NCBI GenBank assembly: GCA_016713885.1
Contig: JADJOF010000003.1
Location: 124,001-188,000 of the forward strand
From: Bdellovibrionales bacterium
GTDB lineage: Bacteria; Bdellovibrionota; Bdellovibrionia; Bdellovibrionales; JAMPXM01
Reading direction: 5' to 3'
Length of the DNA: 64,000 nucleotides
How positions within the stretch are numbered: the stretch's first letter is position 1; every line of letters starts with the position of its first letter. This document shows, in pieces, positions 27,226 to 36,253 of the stretch. Under the pieces are notes generated by a model. That model was not told the origin of the DNA. It did not search any database and saw only the letters and a list, made by a program, of their open reading frames with translations. The translations under genes were made by a program, and so were the position numbers.

Positions 27226-29340
27226 ATGTCAGGACTCAATTTCAATGTTCAGAAAGTGACCGCGACTGTTGGTGGCAAAACAATCACTATCGAAACAGGA
27301 CGTTTGGCAAAACAAGCCGACGGATCTGCTTTGGTCACGTGCGGAAACAATATGGTTCTCGTCACGGCCGTTTCTTCGCGAAAGATGTCGACACTCGACT
27401 TCTTCCCACTCACGGTTGAATACCAAGAGAAGTTCTACTCGACTGGAAAAATCCCTGGCGGTTACTTTAAGCGCGAAGGACGTCCGACAAACAATGCGAC
27501 GTTGACGGCGCGTTTGATTGATCGTCCCATCCGCCCCGTGTTTCCTGAGGGCTACCGTCACGAGACCCAGGTTGTTGCGACCACCCTTTCTTACGATGGC
27601 ACTTTTCCTATCGAGATGTTGGCTTCGATTGGCGCTTCGGCCGCTCTCCATATTTCAGATATTCCATTCAACGGCCCAACATGTGCCGTGCAGATTGGCC
27701 GCGTTGGTGGTCAGTTTGTTCTGAACCCGTCGGCACTGCAGCTTGAAACAAGCGACATGGATATCGTGATTGCGGGAACGCGCAACGGTATTTTGATGGT
27801 TGAAGGTGAGACGCAATTCGTATCAGAGGCCGATGCGCTTGCGGCACTGAAGTTTGGCCATAGCTCGATGATGGCAATCTTTGATGCGATCGACGAGCTT
27901 CGTGTTAAAACTGGCAGCAAGGCAAAACGGGCGTTCACGCCGCCGGCGATTGACGCTGCATTTGAGACAGAAGTGACGACGTTCCTTGAGCCGAAGATCA
28001 ACGCTGCTCTTCGTATTCGTGAAAAGATGGGGCGCTATAGCGCCGTTGATACAGCGAAAGCTGAGGCGGACGAGAAGTTCTTGAAGCCCATCACTGATGA
28101 CAAAGTCAAAGCGGCGCGTACAAAAGAACTCGGCATGATCGTCGAGAACATTAAGTACAAAGCGGCTCGCCTGATGATTCTTGACGATAAAATTCGTATC
28201 GACGGACGCGATGTAAAGACTGTTCGTCCGATTGCTTGTGAAGCGGCGATTTTGCCACGCGCACATGGCTCGGCTTTGTTCACACGTGGTGAGACGCAGG
28301 TGCTCGGCACGGTTACGCTGGGTACTGGCGACGACGAGCAGATGATTGATGCTCTCGGCGGCATGGTGAAGAAGAAGTTCCTCTTGCACTATAATTTCCC
28401 ACCATTCTCGGTTGGCGAAACGGGTCGCATGGGCGGCCAGAGCCGTCGTGAGATCGGACACGGAAACCTCGCCGAGCGCGCTTTGAAGGCGATTCTCCCA
28501 GATCAGGAGAAGTTTCCGTATACGATCCGTATTGTGAGTGAAGTTCTGGAGTCGAACGGTTCATCATCGATGGGCACGGTTTGCTCGGGCTTGATGGCGC
28601 TTCTCGATGCGGGCGTTCCGGTTAAGGGCAATGTTGCTGGTATTGCGATGGGTCTGATTAAAGAGGGCGATCGCGTTGCGGTTCTGACGGACATCCTTGG
28701 TGACGAAGATCATCTTGGAGATATGGATTTCAAAGTTGCGGGAACGCGCGAGGGAATCACGTCGCTTCAGATGGATATTAAAATCGACTCAATCTCGTTT
28801 GCTGTCATGGAGCAGGCGCTGACTCAGGCGAAAGATGGCCGTTTACACATCCTTGGCGAAATGGAAAAGACCATCTCGCGTCCTCGCGGTGAGATCAGCC
28901 AGTACGCTCCGCGTATTGAGACGATTAAGATTAAGCCAGAGAAGGTTCGCGAAGTTATCGGCGCTGGCGGCAAGGTCGTAAAAGGCATCATCGAAGAGAC
29001 GGGCGTTAAGATCGATATCGAGGACGATGGAACGATCCATATCGCTTCGGCTGATCCAGAGAAGACCAAGAAGGCCATTGCGATGATCACTGCGATCTGT
29101 GCTGAGGCTGAAGTGGGTAAGGTGTACTCGGGTCGTGTCGTGAAGATCACAGACTTCGGTGCCTTTGTTGAAGTGATGCCGAATACACAGGGTCTTTTGC
29201 ATATTTCAGAGATCGCACATGAGCGTATTCGCCAGGTGACAGATGTTCTGAAAGAGGGTGATCTTATTGATGTGAAGGTACTTGATATCGACCGTGCTGG
29301 CCGTATTAAGCTTTCACGCAAAGCGATCATCACGCAGTAA
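27226..29340 (+). CDS. pnp: Polyribonucleotide nucleotidyltransferase (PNPase)
   Basis: Phosphorolytic 3'-5' exoribonuclease of 704 residues. Two RNase PH domains are seen (LVTAVSSRKMSTLDFFPLTVEYQEK; LFTRGETQVLGTVTLG with the second core's GDEDHLGDMDFKVAGT), then the KH domain (IGAGGKVVKGIIEETGVKI) and a C-terminal S1 domain (YSGRVVKITDFGAFVEVMP). Start ATG 27226 with AAGG upstream. Intact frame over 2.1 kb. Confidence 0.98.
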   Translation: MSGLNFNVQKVTATVGGKTITIETGRLAKQADGSALVTCGNNMVLVTAVSSRKMSTLDFFPLTVEYQEKFYSTGKIPGGYFKREGRPTNNATLTARLIDRPIRPVFPEGYRHETQVVATTLSYDGTFPIEMLASIGASAALHISDIPFNGPTCAVQIGRVGGQFVLNPSALQLETSDMDIVIAGTRNGILMVEGETQFVSEADALAALKFGHSSMMAIFDAIDELRVKTGSKAKRAFTPPAIDAAFETEVTTFLEPKINAALRIREKMGRYSAVDTAKAEADEKFLKPITDDKVKAARTKELGMIVENIKYKAARLMILDDKIRIDGRDVKTVRPIACEAAILPRAHGSALFTRGETQVLGTVTLGTGDDEQMIDALGGMVKKKFLLHYNFPPFSVGETGRMGGQSRREIGHGNLAERALKAILPDQEKFPYTIRIVSEVLESNGSSSMGTVCSGLMALLDAGVPVKGNVAGIAMGLIKEGDRVAVLTDILGDEDHLGDMDFKVAGTREGITSLQMDIKIDSISFAVMEQALTQAKDGRLHILGEMEKTISRPRGEISQYAPRIETIKIKPEKVREVIGAGGKVVKGIIEETGVKIDIEDDGTIHIASADPEKTKKAIAMITAICAEAEVGKVYSGRVVKITDFGAFVEVMPNTQGLLHISEIAHERIRQVTDVLKEGDLIDVKVLDIDRAGRIKLSRKAIITQ

Positions 29341-29362
29341 CCCGGGATGGGAGGGGACTGAT

Positions 29363-30726
29363 TTGGCTTCCTTTCCCTGGAATCGTTATCGATTTAAAAA
29401 GACAGTGTTGTCGAACGGCGTAAGGGTTGTGACTGAAAGTCACCCGAACGCCGTTGCGGCTTCTGTGGGACTCTTCTTTTCAAAGGGAACTCGCGACGAG
29501 GCTCCCGATGAGGCCGGCCTTGCTCACTTTGTTGAGCACATGGTTTTTAAAGGCACTAAAAAGCGAACTGCATTTGAAATCTCACGCGACATGGAAGCAG
29601 TCGGTGCGGATATCAATGCCTATACTTCGCGTGAAACGACGTCATTTGTGGCGTTGGTTTGCCTGAGCATTTGGGCCGATCGATCGAAGTGCTTTGCGAT
29701 CTGGTGTCGCGTCCAACGTTTGCAAAAGACGACGTTAAAATGGAACGCGATGTTGTCATTCAAGAGTTTCGCTCAAGCGAAGACACGCTTGAAGACTGTG
29801 TTTACGATCGTCACTTGGAGCGAGCATTCAAAGGGACTCCTTTGGCGAAGCCAATCTTGGGGTCGATCGAATCGATTACCGGAATTACGCGGGAGCGAGT
29901 GCTCCGATTCTATCGTCGGCAGTACGTGCACCAGAACCTCGTGGTGGCTGCGGCTGGGCGTGTTGATCACGACGAGGTCTGCGCTCACGTTGAGAAGTGG
30001 CTTGGCGAAATCAAGGGGCGCTCGCGACAAGGGCTTCCGGCTGGAACACTGGGTGAGAATCTGGCGGCACAACCGTTTATACAAGTTTTGAGACGGAAAG
30101 CCGAACAGGCGCACATTGTCTTGGGAGCTCCGAGCCCCAGTTTTCGTGACAGTCGCCGTTTTGAGGCGATGGTTTTAAATGGCATCCTCGGTGGCGGGCT
30201 AACATCTCGACTGTATCAAGAGATTCGCGAACGACGTGGATTGGCCTATGCGACGTACTCGCAGCTCTATTCATTTGTCGATTCAGGCACGCTGCTCATG
30301 TACGCGGCGACGGAGCCTTCGAAAGCGCCAGAGACATTTGAAGTGGCAATGGATGAAATTGGAAAACTTCGCGTGAAAGGATTTGAACGCGAGGAAATGC
30401 AGATCGTCCAGACTCAGGTGCGTGCATCGACAATTCTTGGTTCTGATGATCCGGAAAGTCGAATGCAGTCCATCGGTATCAATGAGATCGTCTTTGGGCG
30501 ATATCGACCGATTGGTGAGATTTTAAAAGAGTTTGATCGCGTTAAGCCTGATGCGGTGATGGCTTTAGCAGAAGAGTCTTTAAAGCCAAGCGCGCTTGGC
30601 ATTACGCTCATGGGGCCTTTACCGGAGAAGCCCATGCGTGAGTGGCTTGAAAGGCAGAGAGAGAAGGCGATCGGTAAAAAGACGCTCAGTAAGGGCGCGT
30701 TGAAAAGTAAGAGGAGAAGATCGTAA
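29363..30726 (+). CDS. M16-family zinc peptidase (one frameshift)
   Basis: Processing-peptidase-like protein. The inverted zinc motif HFVEHMVFKG (HxxEH) with a downstream Glu about 75 residues later is present in the N-terminal half; the C-terminal half has the LTSRLYQEIRERRGLAYATYS signature. The two halves are in different frames; adding one T to GGTTTGCC near 29657 gives TSFVALVLPEHLGRSIEVL and a 454-residue protein of normal length. The TTG start at 29363 has GGGAGGGG at the right spacing. It lies after pnp and overlaps dut (TAATG), a common grouping. Function is usually assigned as peptide or precursor processing. Confidence 0.9.
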
Positions 30727-31184
30727 TGGGTTTTTCAAAAGTCGAATTGAAAGTGAAGACGCTTCCCCACTTTAAAGGCGAGCTTCCTCGTTATGAAACG
30801 GTTCACGCATCGGGGCTTGATGTGCGTGCGGCCTTAAATGAAGTTGTTGTTTTGCAACCGATGGCGCGAACGATGGTCCCAACCGGCCTGTCCTTTGAGA
30901 TTCCACCTGGCTACGAGATTCAGGTTCGCCCACGCAGTGGCTTGGCAGCAAAACAAGGAGTAACCGTTCTCAATACACCTGGAACGGTCGACGCGGACTA
31001 TCGCGGTGAAGTGAAAATCATCCTCGTGAATCTCGGTGAGCACACAGTGGAGATTCGTGATCAGGATCGGATTGCGCAGTTGGTACTCTGTCCTGTGATG
31101 CAGGCAAATCTTGTCGTCACGACGGATTTGACGGAGACTGCGCGGGGTGCGGGGGGGTTTGGGTCGACGGGCGTTCGTACCTAA
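30726..31184 (+). CDS. dut: dUTP diphosphatase
   Basis: Trimeric dUTPase, 152 residues, hydrolysing dUTP to dUMP. The five motifs are visible: ASGLDVRA, RPRSGLAAKQG, VDADYRGEVKIILVN, RIAQLV and C-terminal RGAGGFGSTG. ATG overlaps the stop of the M16 gene by one base. Confidence 0.97.
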   Translation: MGFSKVELKVKTLPHFKGELPRYETVHASGLDVRAALNEVVVLQPMARTMVPTGLSFEIPPGYEIQVRPRSGLAAKQGVTVLNTPGTVDADYRGEVKIILVNLGEHTVEIRDQDRIAQLVLCPVMQANLVVTTDLTETARGAGGFGSTGVRT

Positions 31185-31321
31185 CCTAAACTGGCTCACC
31201 AGCGTGTGGTTTGGTGATTGTTTTATGGGTCCGGAGTTCGAAACAGGCCTGGTGCAATGTGCACTGGGCTTTGTTTTGAGAGGCGTTTGAGCTTTGCGTT
31301 CATTTTGCTTTTCCTCCCACG

Positions 31322-32088
31322 ATGGAGCGAACTTGTCCTCATTGTAAGAGCCAAAACGGTCGAGCTCATGGGCGCTATCGCAGACTCTCGGATGGTGCGC
31401 GCGTGCCGAGGTTTCGCTGCCTCGATTGTAAGCGTACGTTCTCTGAGGCAAGCCGTGACGTTTGCTTTGCGCAAAAAAAGCGCCACGTGAACCATCCGCT
31501 TTGGATGCTTTTAGTCTCCGGCGTTTCGCTCAGACGCGTGTCGAAAATTCTGCGCATCAGCCGCACAACAAGCGCAAGGAAGCTTCTTTTTCTTGGCCGA
31601 GTTGCAAAGCGTGAACTCCGAGAATCACTTCAGTATCAACCAAAGCTCGAGTGCGTTGAGTTTGACGACATGGAGACGTTTGAGCACTCAAAGTGCAAAC
31701 CATTATCGATCTCGCTTGCGGTTGAATCGGGAACTCGGCGCATTCTTGGTTTTGAGGTCTCGCAGATGCCAGCCAATGGCCCACTCGCCAAAATTGCAAA
31801 ACAGCGCTACGGCCCGCGTCCTGATCAAAGAATCAGAGGGAGAAAGCGACTGCTTCGCTTGGTGCGAAAGCTTTCAAAACGCAACGTCAGCGAGGTTGCG
31901 TGGTTGGCCAAGGTGAGCTTAAGCGCGGAGGCTTTGACCCGCTCTTCTCGCTCAATCACACCGCCGCGATGTTTCGAGCCAACGTGAATCGCCTATTCAG
32001 ACGAACCTGGTGCACAACAAAAAAGCGAGAGGCACTCACGGCCCATCTCGCCCTCTACTCCGTTTATCACAATCAAAATCTGAAGTGA
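31322..32088 (+). mobile_element. IS1-like transposase relic (frame broken)
   Basis: An N-terminal zinc ribbon (CPHCKSQNGRAHGRYRR ... CLDCKRTFS) is like InsA, followed by a DNA-binding HTH and a catalytic-like VEFDDMETFEHSK stretch. The C-terminal part continues in another frame as GCVVGQGELKRGGFDPLF and RANVNRLFRRTWCTTKKR. The switch lies about 31845-31905 and needs one added base. About 255 residues in total, near the size of an IS1 InsAB' product. I find no convincing terminal inverted repeats or target duplication, so it is an isolated and probably inactive copy or a domesticated gene. Confidence 0.6.
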
Positions 32089-32185
32089 GACCACAGCTGG
32101 CCTGAAGAGATCGCGCCGGCAGTTCCTTGTGCAAAGGCCGCATGACGCATTGATCACCTAAGAAAACACACGATTGTGGGCCAGT

Positions 32186-32841
32186 TTACTCGCCGAGCCA
32201 GCGGCCCAGTGACCACAGCACCGCATGAACAATAGCGAGCACCGAGAACCATTTCAGAACGTGGTTCTTTGGCAGGCTTAACTTTTCGACAAAGCCAACA
32301 CCAGCGATCATCAGGGCGATGATGAATCCTAGAAGTGAGAGGGGCGGCAGGCTGTCGCCGACGCCGGCTGGGATCCACCAGAAGAGATTGGCGAAGGCGA
32401 AAATCGAAGCGCCGGAACGATAGCGAAAATTGAGACCGTAGCCGCCGCGGAAGATGATTTTTAGGATCGAAGTTGTGGCGAAGACGGCGAGAAATGATCC
32501 TGTCGGAAGAATGAAAAGGGCGATGAAAAAACGAAGCCAGCTCTGGTGGATAGCGGCGTTGACGAATGAGCCCATGACGCCACTGAAGATCGTCAGAGTG
32601 ACCCAGGTTGGTGTTTTGAGGTCGGGTGTCTGTTTGATGAAGGCGATCGGGTTTTTGAAAAACTGCAAAACCATAAGGGGCAAGTGGAAGAGTTCATTGG
32701 CCTGGTTTTTGGCGCCATCCACGATTTCGTGGGAGAGATGGGCTGAGATATCGATGATCGTATTGACGGAGGTATCGGAAGAGGGAGGGACGGGTGTTGG
32801 CTCTGGTTTTGTCGAGGGCTGCCGTCCGACTGATCAGTCAT
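32186..32841 (-). CDS. Polytopic membrane protein, Yip1-like (one frameshift)
   Basis: The N-terminus is polar and Pro/Ser-rich, then an amphipathic stretch (ISAHLSHEIVDGAKNQANEL), then four or five transmembrane segments with FSGVMGSFVNAAIHQSW. The pattern recalls Yip1-domain proteins, weakly. ATG 32841 starts in one frame; adding one A to a run of four near 32806 gives MTDQSDGSPRQKPEPTPVPP and joins the membrane part for 218 residues. It is the third gene of a minus-strand set with a barrel protein and an anchored protein. Function unknown. Confidence 0.55.
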
Positions 32842-32853
32842 TCCAATATCGGA

Positions 32854-33330
32854 TCACTGTAGATCGCGTTCGGCAAGTGAAACTGCGCGACGGAGTGCTT
32901 GATCGATCGAATGATCGTTAAAGGGAGTAACCGATATGACTTTTGGGTTTGTGAAGCTTGGGGGCTGGATGCTGGGGTGAAGAAAAAGATGGGCTGGTTG
33001 TTCGAGTTTGGCGAGGGCGTGATCGAGTTCATTGAGTGAAAACCCGGAAGAGAAGTTGTCGGTTGGAGGAAGTTCGAGCTCTTTGACCTCAAACCCGTGT
33101 TCACGAAGGGCCAGAGGAATGATGTTGAAGTCGCCAAAGAGGCGAAACAGTCGGCGCTTGCGATTGATGAAAACGAGGGGGTAGCGCGTGAGCAAGATGT
33201 TGGGAGTGAGTCCATTTTTGGAGAAGGAGCGGATTTGGTGACGTCGGTAGAGAACCTGAAGCGCGACGGCGGCGATCGAGAGTATGAGGGCGGCGAGGGC
33301 GGCGGAGAGCATGAATTGCATTGAAGACAT
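32854..33330 (-). CDS. Membrane-anchored protein of unknown function
   Basis: Protein of 158 residues: one N-terminal transmembrane helix (LSAALAALILSIAAVALQVLY), then an alpha/beta region with TRYPLVFINRKRR and PLALREHGFEVKELELP. The layout faintly recalls the first strands of an alpha/beta-hydrolase, but there is no nucleophile elbow and the protein is too short to be an active lipase. It is 12 bases upstream of the Yip1-like gene and 29 bases after the barrel gene, so likely co-transcribed. Confidence 0.55.
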   Translation of the reverse strand: MSSMQFMLSAALAALILSIAAVALQVLYRRHQIRSFSKNGLTPNILLTRYPLVFINRKRRLFRLFGDFNIIPLALREHGFEVKELELPPTDNFSSGFSLNELDHALAKLEQPAHLFLHPSIQPPSFTNPKVISVTPFNDHSIDQALRRAVSLAERDLQ

Positions 33331-33359
33331 GTGCGATCCCTCGTTGGGTGTGGGAGACT

Positions 33360-34073
33360 CTAGAAGTGAGTGTCAACGCGAAGGGTGCCGTCGTAGCTCG
33401 TCTTATCAAATGTGTCGGTAATAACGGCGTTGCGGGCCGAAATATCGAGCCCAACGCTCATGCGCTCATTGAAGTAGAGGTCGCCCCCGAGGCTGACAAT
33501 AGATGCAGGTGTGGTGAGGTCGTAGGTCTCGGTTAGAGTTTTCACCATCATGTAGCGGGCTGAAAACCCGACGGCTGCTTTGAGTTGCAGCTTTGATGGT
33601 GAGCTCCCGCCAAGCGAGCGGTTCTTCAAGACGAGTTTCAGATCGAACTCTTTGAGCGAGATTCGAGACGCTTGATCCTCGGTCTCGCCGAAACTTCGCA
33701 TTGAGCCCTCGGCCGCGATTCCGGGATTGAGAATGTCGATGCCGAGAGTGGCTTGGATGCCTCGTCCAGACATGATGGCCTCTTGGCCATTTGGAAGTGC
33801 GAGGCCTTGCGTGGTCTGAACCATGCCGACGCCGGCGTGGATCCAGATGTTGTCAAACGGGTCAGTGCTTGAGGTCGTCATGCGGCGCCGGCTGGCCGCG
33901 GTTCGAGCCTCGGCGCTGCTTCCCGATTTTTTGGTGAGGTCTTCGACGATGGAGTCGTAGGAAATGTAACTTTCATCGTCGTCGGTTGCGGATTGTGCCT
34001 GGGCAAAAGAGGGGGCGAGGCCGAGAAGAGCCACGCAGGTGAGAATGGTGTGAAAAGCAGCAGCCAATCGCAT
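33360..34073 (-). CDS. Outer-membrane beta-barrel protein
   Basis: Protein of 237 residues with a signal peptide (LLGLAPSFAQAQ), a 45-residue charged linker, and a barrel-like C-terminal domain with alternating strands ending in the aromatic VDTHF, as required for Bam recognition. GGAGGT sits 4-9 bases upstream of the ATG. Just upstream is an AGAGGTG-A-CACCTCT palindrome. First gene of a possible three-gene envelope operon. Function unknown. Confidence 0.7.
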   Translation of the reverse strand: MRLAAAFHTILTCVALLGLAPSFAQAQSATDDDESYISYDSIVEDLTKKSGSSAEARTAASRRRMTTSSTDPFDNIWIHAGVGMVQTTQGLALPNGQEAIMSGRGIQATLGIDILNPGIAAEGSMRSFGETEDQASRISLKEFDLKLVLKNRSLGGSSPSKLQLKAAVGFSARYMMVKTLTETYDLTTPASIVSLGGDLYFNERMSVGLDISARNAVITDTFDKTSYDGTLRVDTHF

Positions 34074-34082
34074 GCGACCTCC

Positions 34083-34131
34083 AGAGGTGACACCTCTAAG
34101 ACTATCACCGTGTGCTATTCGGTGAGAGGTG
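34083..34131. promoter_or_regulatory. AGAGGTG palindrome and extra half-site, possible operator
   Basis: AGAGGTG (34083-34089), A, CACCTCT (34091-34097) form a perfect 15-base palindrome; AGAGGTG recurs at about 34125-34131. It sits at the -10 to -60 region before the barrel gene start. Its role as an operator is inferred from position only. Confidence 0.4.
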
Positions 34132-34193
34132 GGGGTGTCTTTCTGGACTGAGGTCGGTGTGAATCTGTGGCGTTTCCGGTCATACTGAAAGAG

Positions 34194-34598
34194 ATGAAAT
34201 CAGTACGAGATTGGCGATTCTGTGCATATTGTGGCCATCGACGACGGGTGTATGTGAAGGCTCACGTGGGCTTTCTGGATATCGTACTTTGTGCATTTCT
34301 CGGGCTACTAGTGGTGACGCCGTTTGCCGACGGTTTTGATCCGAGGGGCTTTGCTGTTGGTGCTGTGTTCTCTGGATTTGCCGAGGTCTTTGTCTCTATT
34401 CGTCACCGGCTCAGTTTGAAGTGCTCCAAATGTGGATTTGATCCGATTGTCTACCGCCGCTCACACGACGATGCAGCTCGCTTGGTGCGCGAGCATGCAA
34501 AGACTCGCGCTGAAAATCCTCAATCGCTTTTGGCGGGCCCGGTTCGGCCGGTAAAATACCGCGTAAAACGACGGCCTGACGATACGCAGCAACTCTGA
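34194..34598 (+). CDS. Small zinc-ribbon membrane protein of unknown function
   Basis: Protein of about 134 residues. CAYCGHRRRVYV at the N-terminus and CSKCGFDPIVYRR in the middle give two CxxC pairs, with one or two transmembrane segments between (FLDIVLCAFLGLLVVTPFA and GFAVGAVFSGFAEVFV). The pairs could form one zinc site on the cytoplasmic side. ATG 34194 is preferred over GTG 34167. Not recognised further. Confidence 0.55.
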   Translation: MKSVRDWRFCAYCGHRRRVYVKAHVGFLDIVLCAFLGLLVVTPFADGFDPRGFAVGAVFSGFAEVFVSIRHRLSLKCSKCGFDPIVYRRSHDDAARLVREHAKTRAENPQSLLAGPVRPVKYRVKRRPDDTQQL

Positions 34599-34633
34599 CT
34601 TTTACGGCGGAGGCAAGTTACTGTCCCGCGGGA

Positions 34634-35350
34634 ATGCGTACTCTCATTTTGATTCCGACATACAATGAAAAAGACAATATTGCGCCGTTGATTCAGGCCA
34701 TCGTCGCCGCCTATGACGTAAGCTCTGTCAAAGCCAAGGCGGAGCTCTCGATCCTCGTGATCGATGACAATTCGCCAGATGGCACGGCCGATGTGGTCCG
34801 TGGGCTGAATCACCCGCGAGTCAATCTGCTCTCGCGTCCAGGAAAGCAAGGGCTCGGTAAGGCCTATCTGGCTGGGTTTGATTGGGGCTTGAAGCAGGGT
34901 TACGACGCTTTGATTGAGATGGACGCCGACTTTTCGCATCGGCCGGTGGATCTGATGCGTCTCATTCAAGCGCTCCTCGATGGAGCTGATTTTGCGGTGG
35001 GCTCACGCTATGTCGAAGGCGGCGGCACTCAGAACTGGGGCCTCATGCGCAAGGTGATTTCGCGTGGCGGATCGCTGTATAGCCGAACGATCTTGGGGCA
35101 CCCGCTCGGTGATTGGACCGGCGGCTTCAATGCGTGGAAGAAAGAGACGCTGAGGGGAATGGGCCTTGAGCGTGTTCGTTCGGAGGGCTACAGCTTTCAG
35201 ATCGAACTGAAGTATCGTGCGCTTGAAGCGGGCTTTAAGGGAATTGAAGTGCCAATCCTGTTTGAAGATCGACGGGTTGGACAGAGCAAGATGAGCGCAA
35301 AGATTGTCTTTGAAGCCTTTGGCCGAGTTTGGGGAATGCGCTTCGGATGA
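34634..35350 (+). CDS. Polyprenol-phosphate mannosyltransferase-like GT2 glycosyltransferase
   Basis: GT-A family 2 enzyme of 238 residues, similar in length and motifs to DPM1-type dolichol-phosphate mannosyltransferases: IPTYNEKDNI at the N-terminus, VIDDNSPDGTADVV, the metal-binding EMDADFSH, GSRYVEGGG and RRVGQSKMS. It should move a sugar from a nucleotide donor to a polyprenyl phosphate for envelope glycan or protein glycosylation. The actual sugar is unknown. Its stop overlaps the next start. Confidence 0.9.
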   Translation: MRTLILIPTYNEKDNIAPLIQAIVAAYDVSSVKAKAELSILVIDDNSPDGTADVVRGLNHPRVNLLSRPGKQGLGKAYLAGFDWGLKQGYDALIEMDADFSHRPVDLMRLIQALLDGADFAVGSRYVEGGGTQNWGLMRKVISRGGSLYSRTILGHPLGDWTGGFNAWKKETLRGMGLERVRSEGYSFQIELKYRALEAGFKGIEVPILFEDRRVGQSKMSAKIVFEAFGRVWGMRFG

Positions 35351-36237
35351 AGCGGCTTGCTGCTGTCTTTATTGCTGCGATTTGTTTTTCACCATCGATC
35401 GCACCGGCTCTGACCGGCGTGGTGATTGTTGAAGAGGCGCAAGTGTATGCCGATGCCGATTTGGACTCTGAGGTGATCGGAGTTGTGCCGGGAGGCACAA
35501 AACTACCGCTCTCGAAGGGAACGCGCGGCGAGTACGCGAAGTTTAGAAAGACGCGCATCAAGGATAAGTCTGGCAAGGCAGGCAAGATCGGCTGGATTTC
35601 GAGTCTTGATGTTAAAACTGAAACTGAAATTAAGAAACTGAAGGCCAAAGCGAACGCAAAGTCGAAGGGTAAACCGCGTTCTTCGAAAGGCCCATTTGCG
35701 AACGAGGAAAAAAATCCGGAGCGCGATGAAGCGGGTGGCGAACTCTTTGTGTTCACTCGCTCTGTTGGTCTTGCAGTTGGAATGGCCGAGTACAAAGAAT
35801 CGATCAATGGCGGGGACTACAGCGCGAATCTTTTGACCTACGGACTTAAGCTCACAGGTACAGATGTGCTTTTGGGCGGAGCGCTGATGGATGTGAACAT
35901 TCTTTTTCATTACGGCGCGCCTGAGTACTATGACCGACTGTCGCAGACAAAGCCGACGGGGTTTATTTCGTGGATGGATTTTAATCTGCTCTTACCGGTG
36001 ATGATGCGTGAGGACTCGTTGATTGGCATCGGCCTTGGTCCACTTCTGGTTTTATCCAATATGTCGGCGTCGGACTCAAATCAAACCTATTCGATGTGGG
36101 CATTGAATGCCGGAGTCACAGCCGAAGTGACGGCAGGGGTTCGCTTCGGCGAGGTTGCGCTTCGTTTAGACGGCAAGTATTGGTTTGAGCGACAGACGTA
36201 TCGTCAGCTGCAGATTGCGCTACAGACCGTTTTTTGA
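35347..36237 (+). CDS. Exported SH3-like plus outer-membrane barrel protein
   Basis: Protein of about 296 residues with a signal peptide (AAVFIAAICFSPSIAPA). Residues about 20-85 form a bacterial SH3-like domain (VIVEEAQVYADADLDSEVIGVVPGGTKL ... GWISSLDVK), then a Lys-rich linker, then about 170 residues of barrel-like strands ending in LQTVF. SH3 domains often bind peptidoglycan, so the protein could tie the outer membrane to the wall. ATG 35347 overlaps the glycosyltransferase stop. Confidence 0.65.
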   Translation: MKRLAAVFIAAICFSPSIAPALTGVVIVEEAQVYADADLDSEVIGVVPGGTKLPLSKGTRGEYAKFRKTRIKDKSGKAGKIGWISSLDVKTETEIKKLKAKANAKSKGKPRSSKGPFANEEKNPERDEAGGELFVFTRSVGLAVGMAEYKESINGGDYSANLLTYGLKLTGTDVLLGGALMDVNILFHYGAPEYYDRLSQTKPTGFISWMDFNLLLPVMMREDSLIGIGLGPLLVLSNMSASDSNQTYSMWALNAGVTAEVTAGVRFGEVALRLDGKYWFERQTYRQLQIALQTVF

Positions 36238-36253
36238 TCGCGAGGGGGATACT

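Noticed and set aside
31218..31260. tRNA-like fragment with GAGTTCGAAA near the transposase relic
   Set aside because: The flanks do not pair as a T arm and no acceptor or anticodon arm is present, so it is not a tRNA or a clear att site.
31191..32202. CTGGCTC/GAGCCAG as terminal inverted repeats of the transposase
   Set aside because: Only seven bases match, and the right copy lies inside the neighbouring coding sequence; chance is likely.
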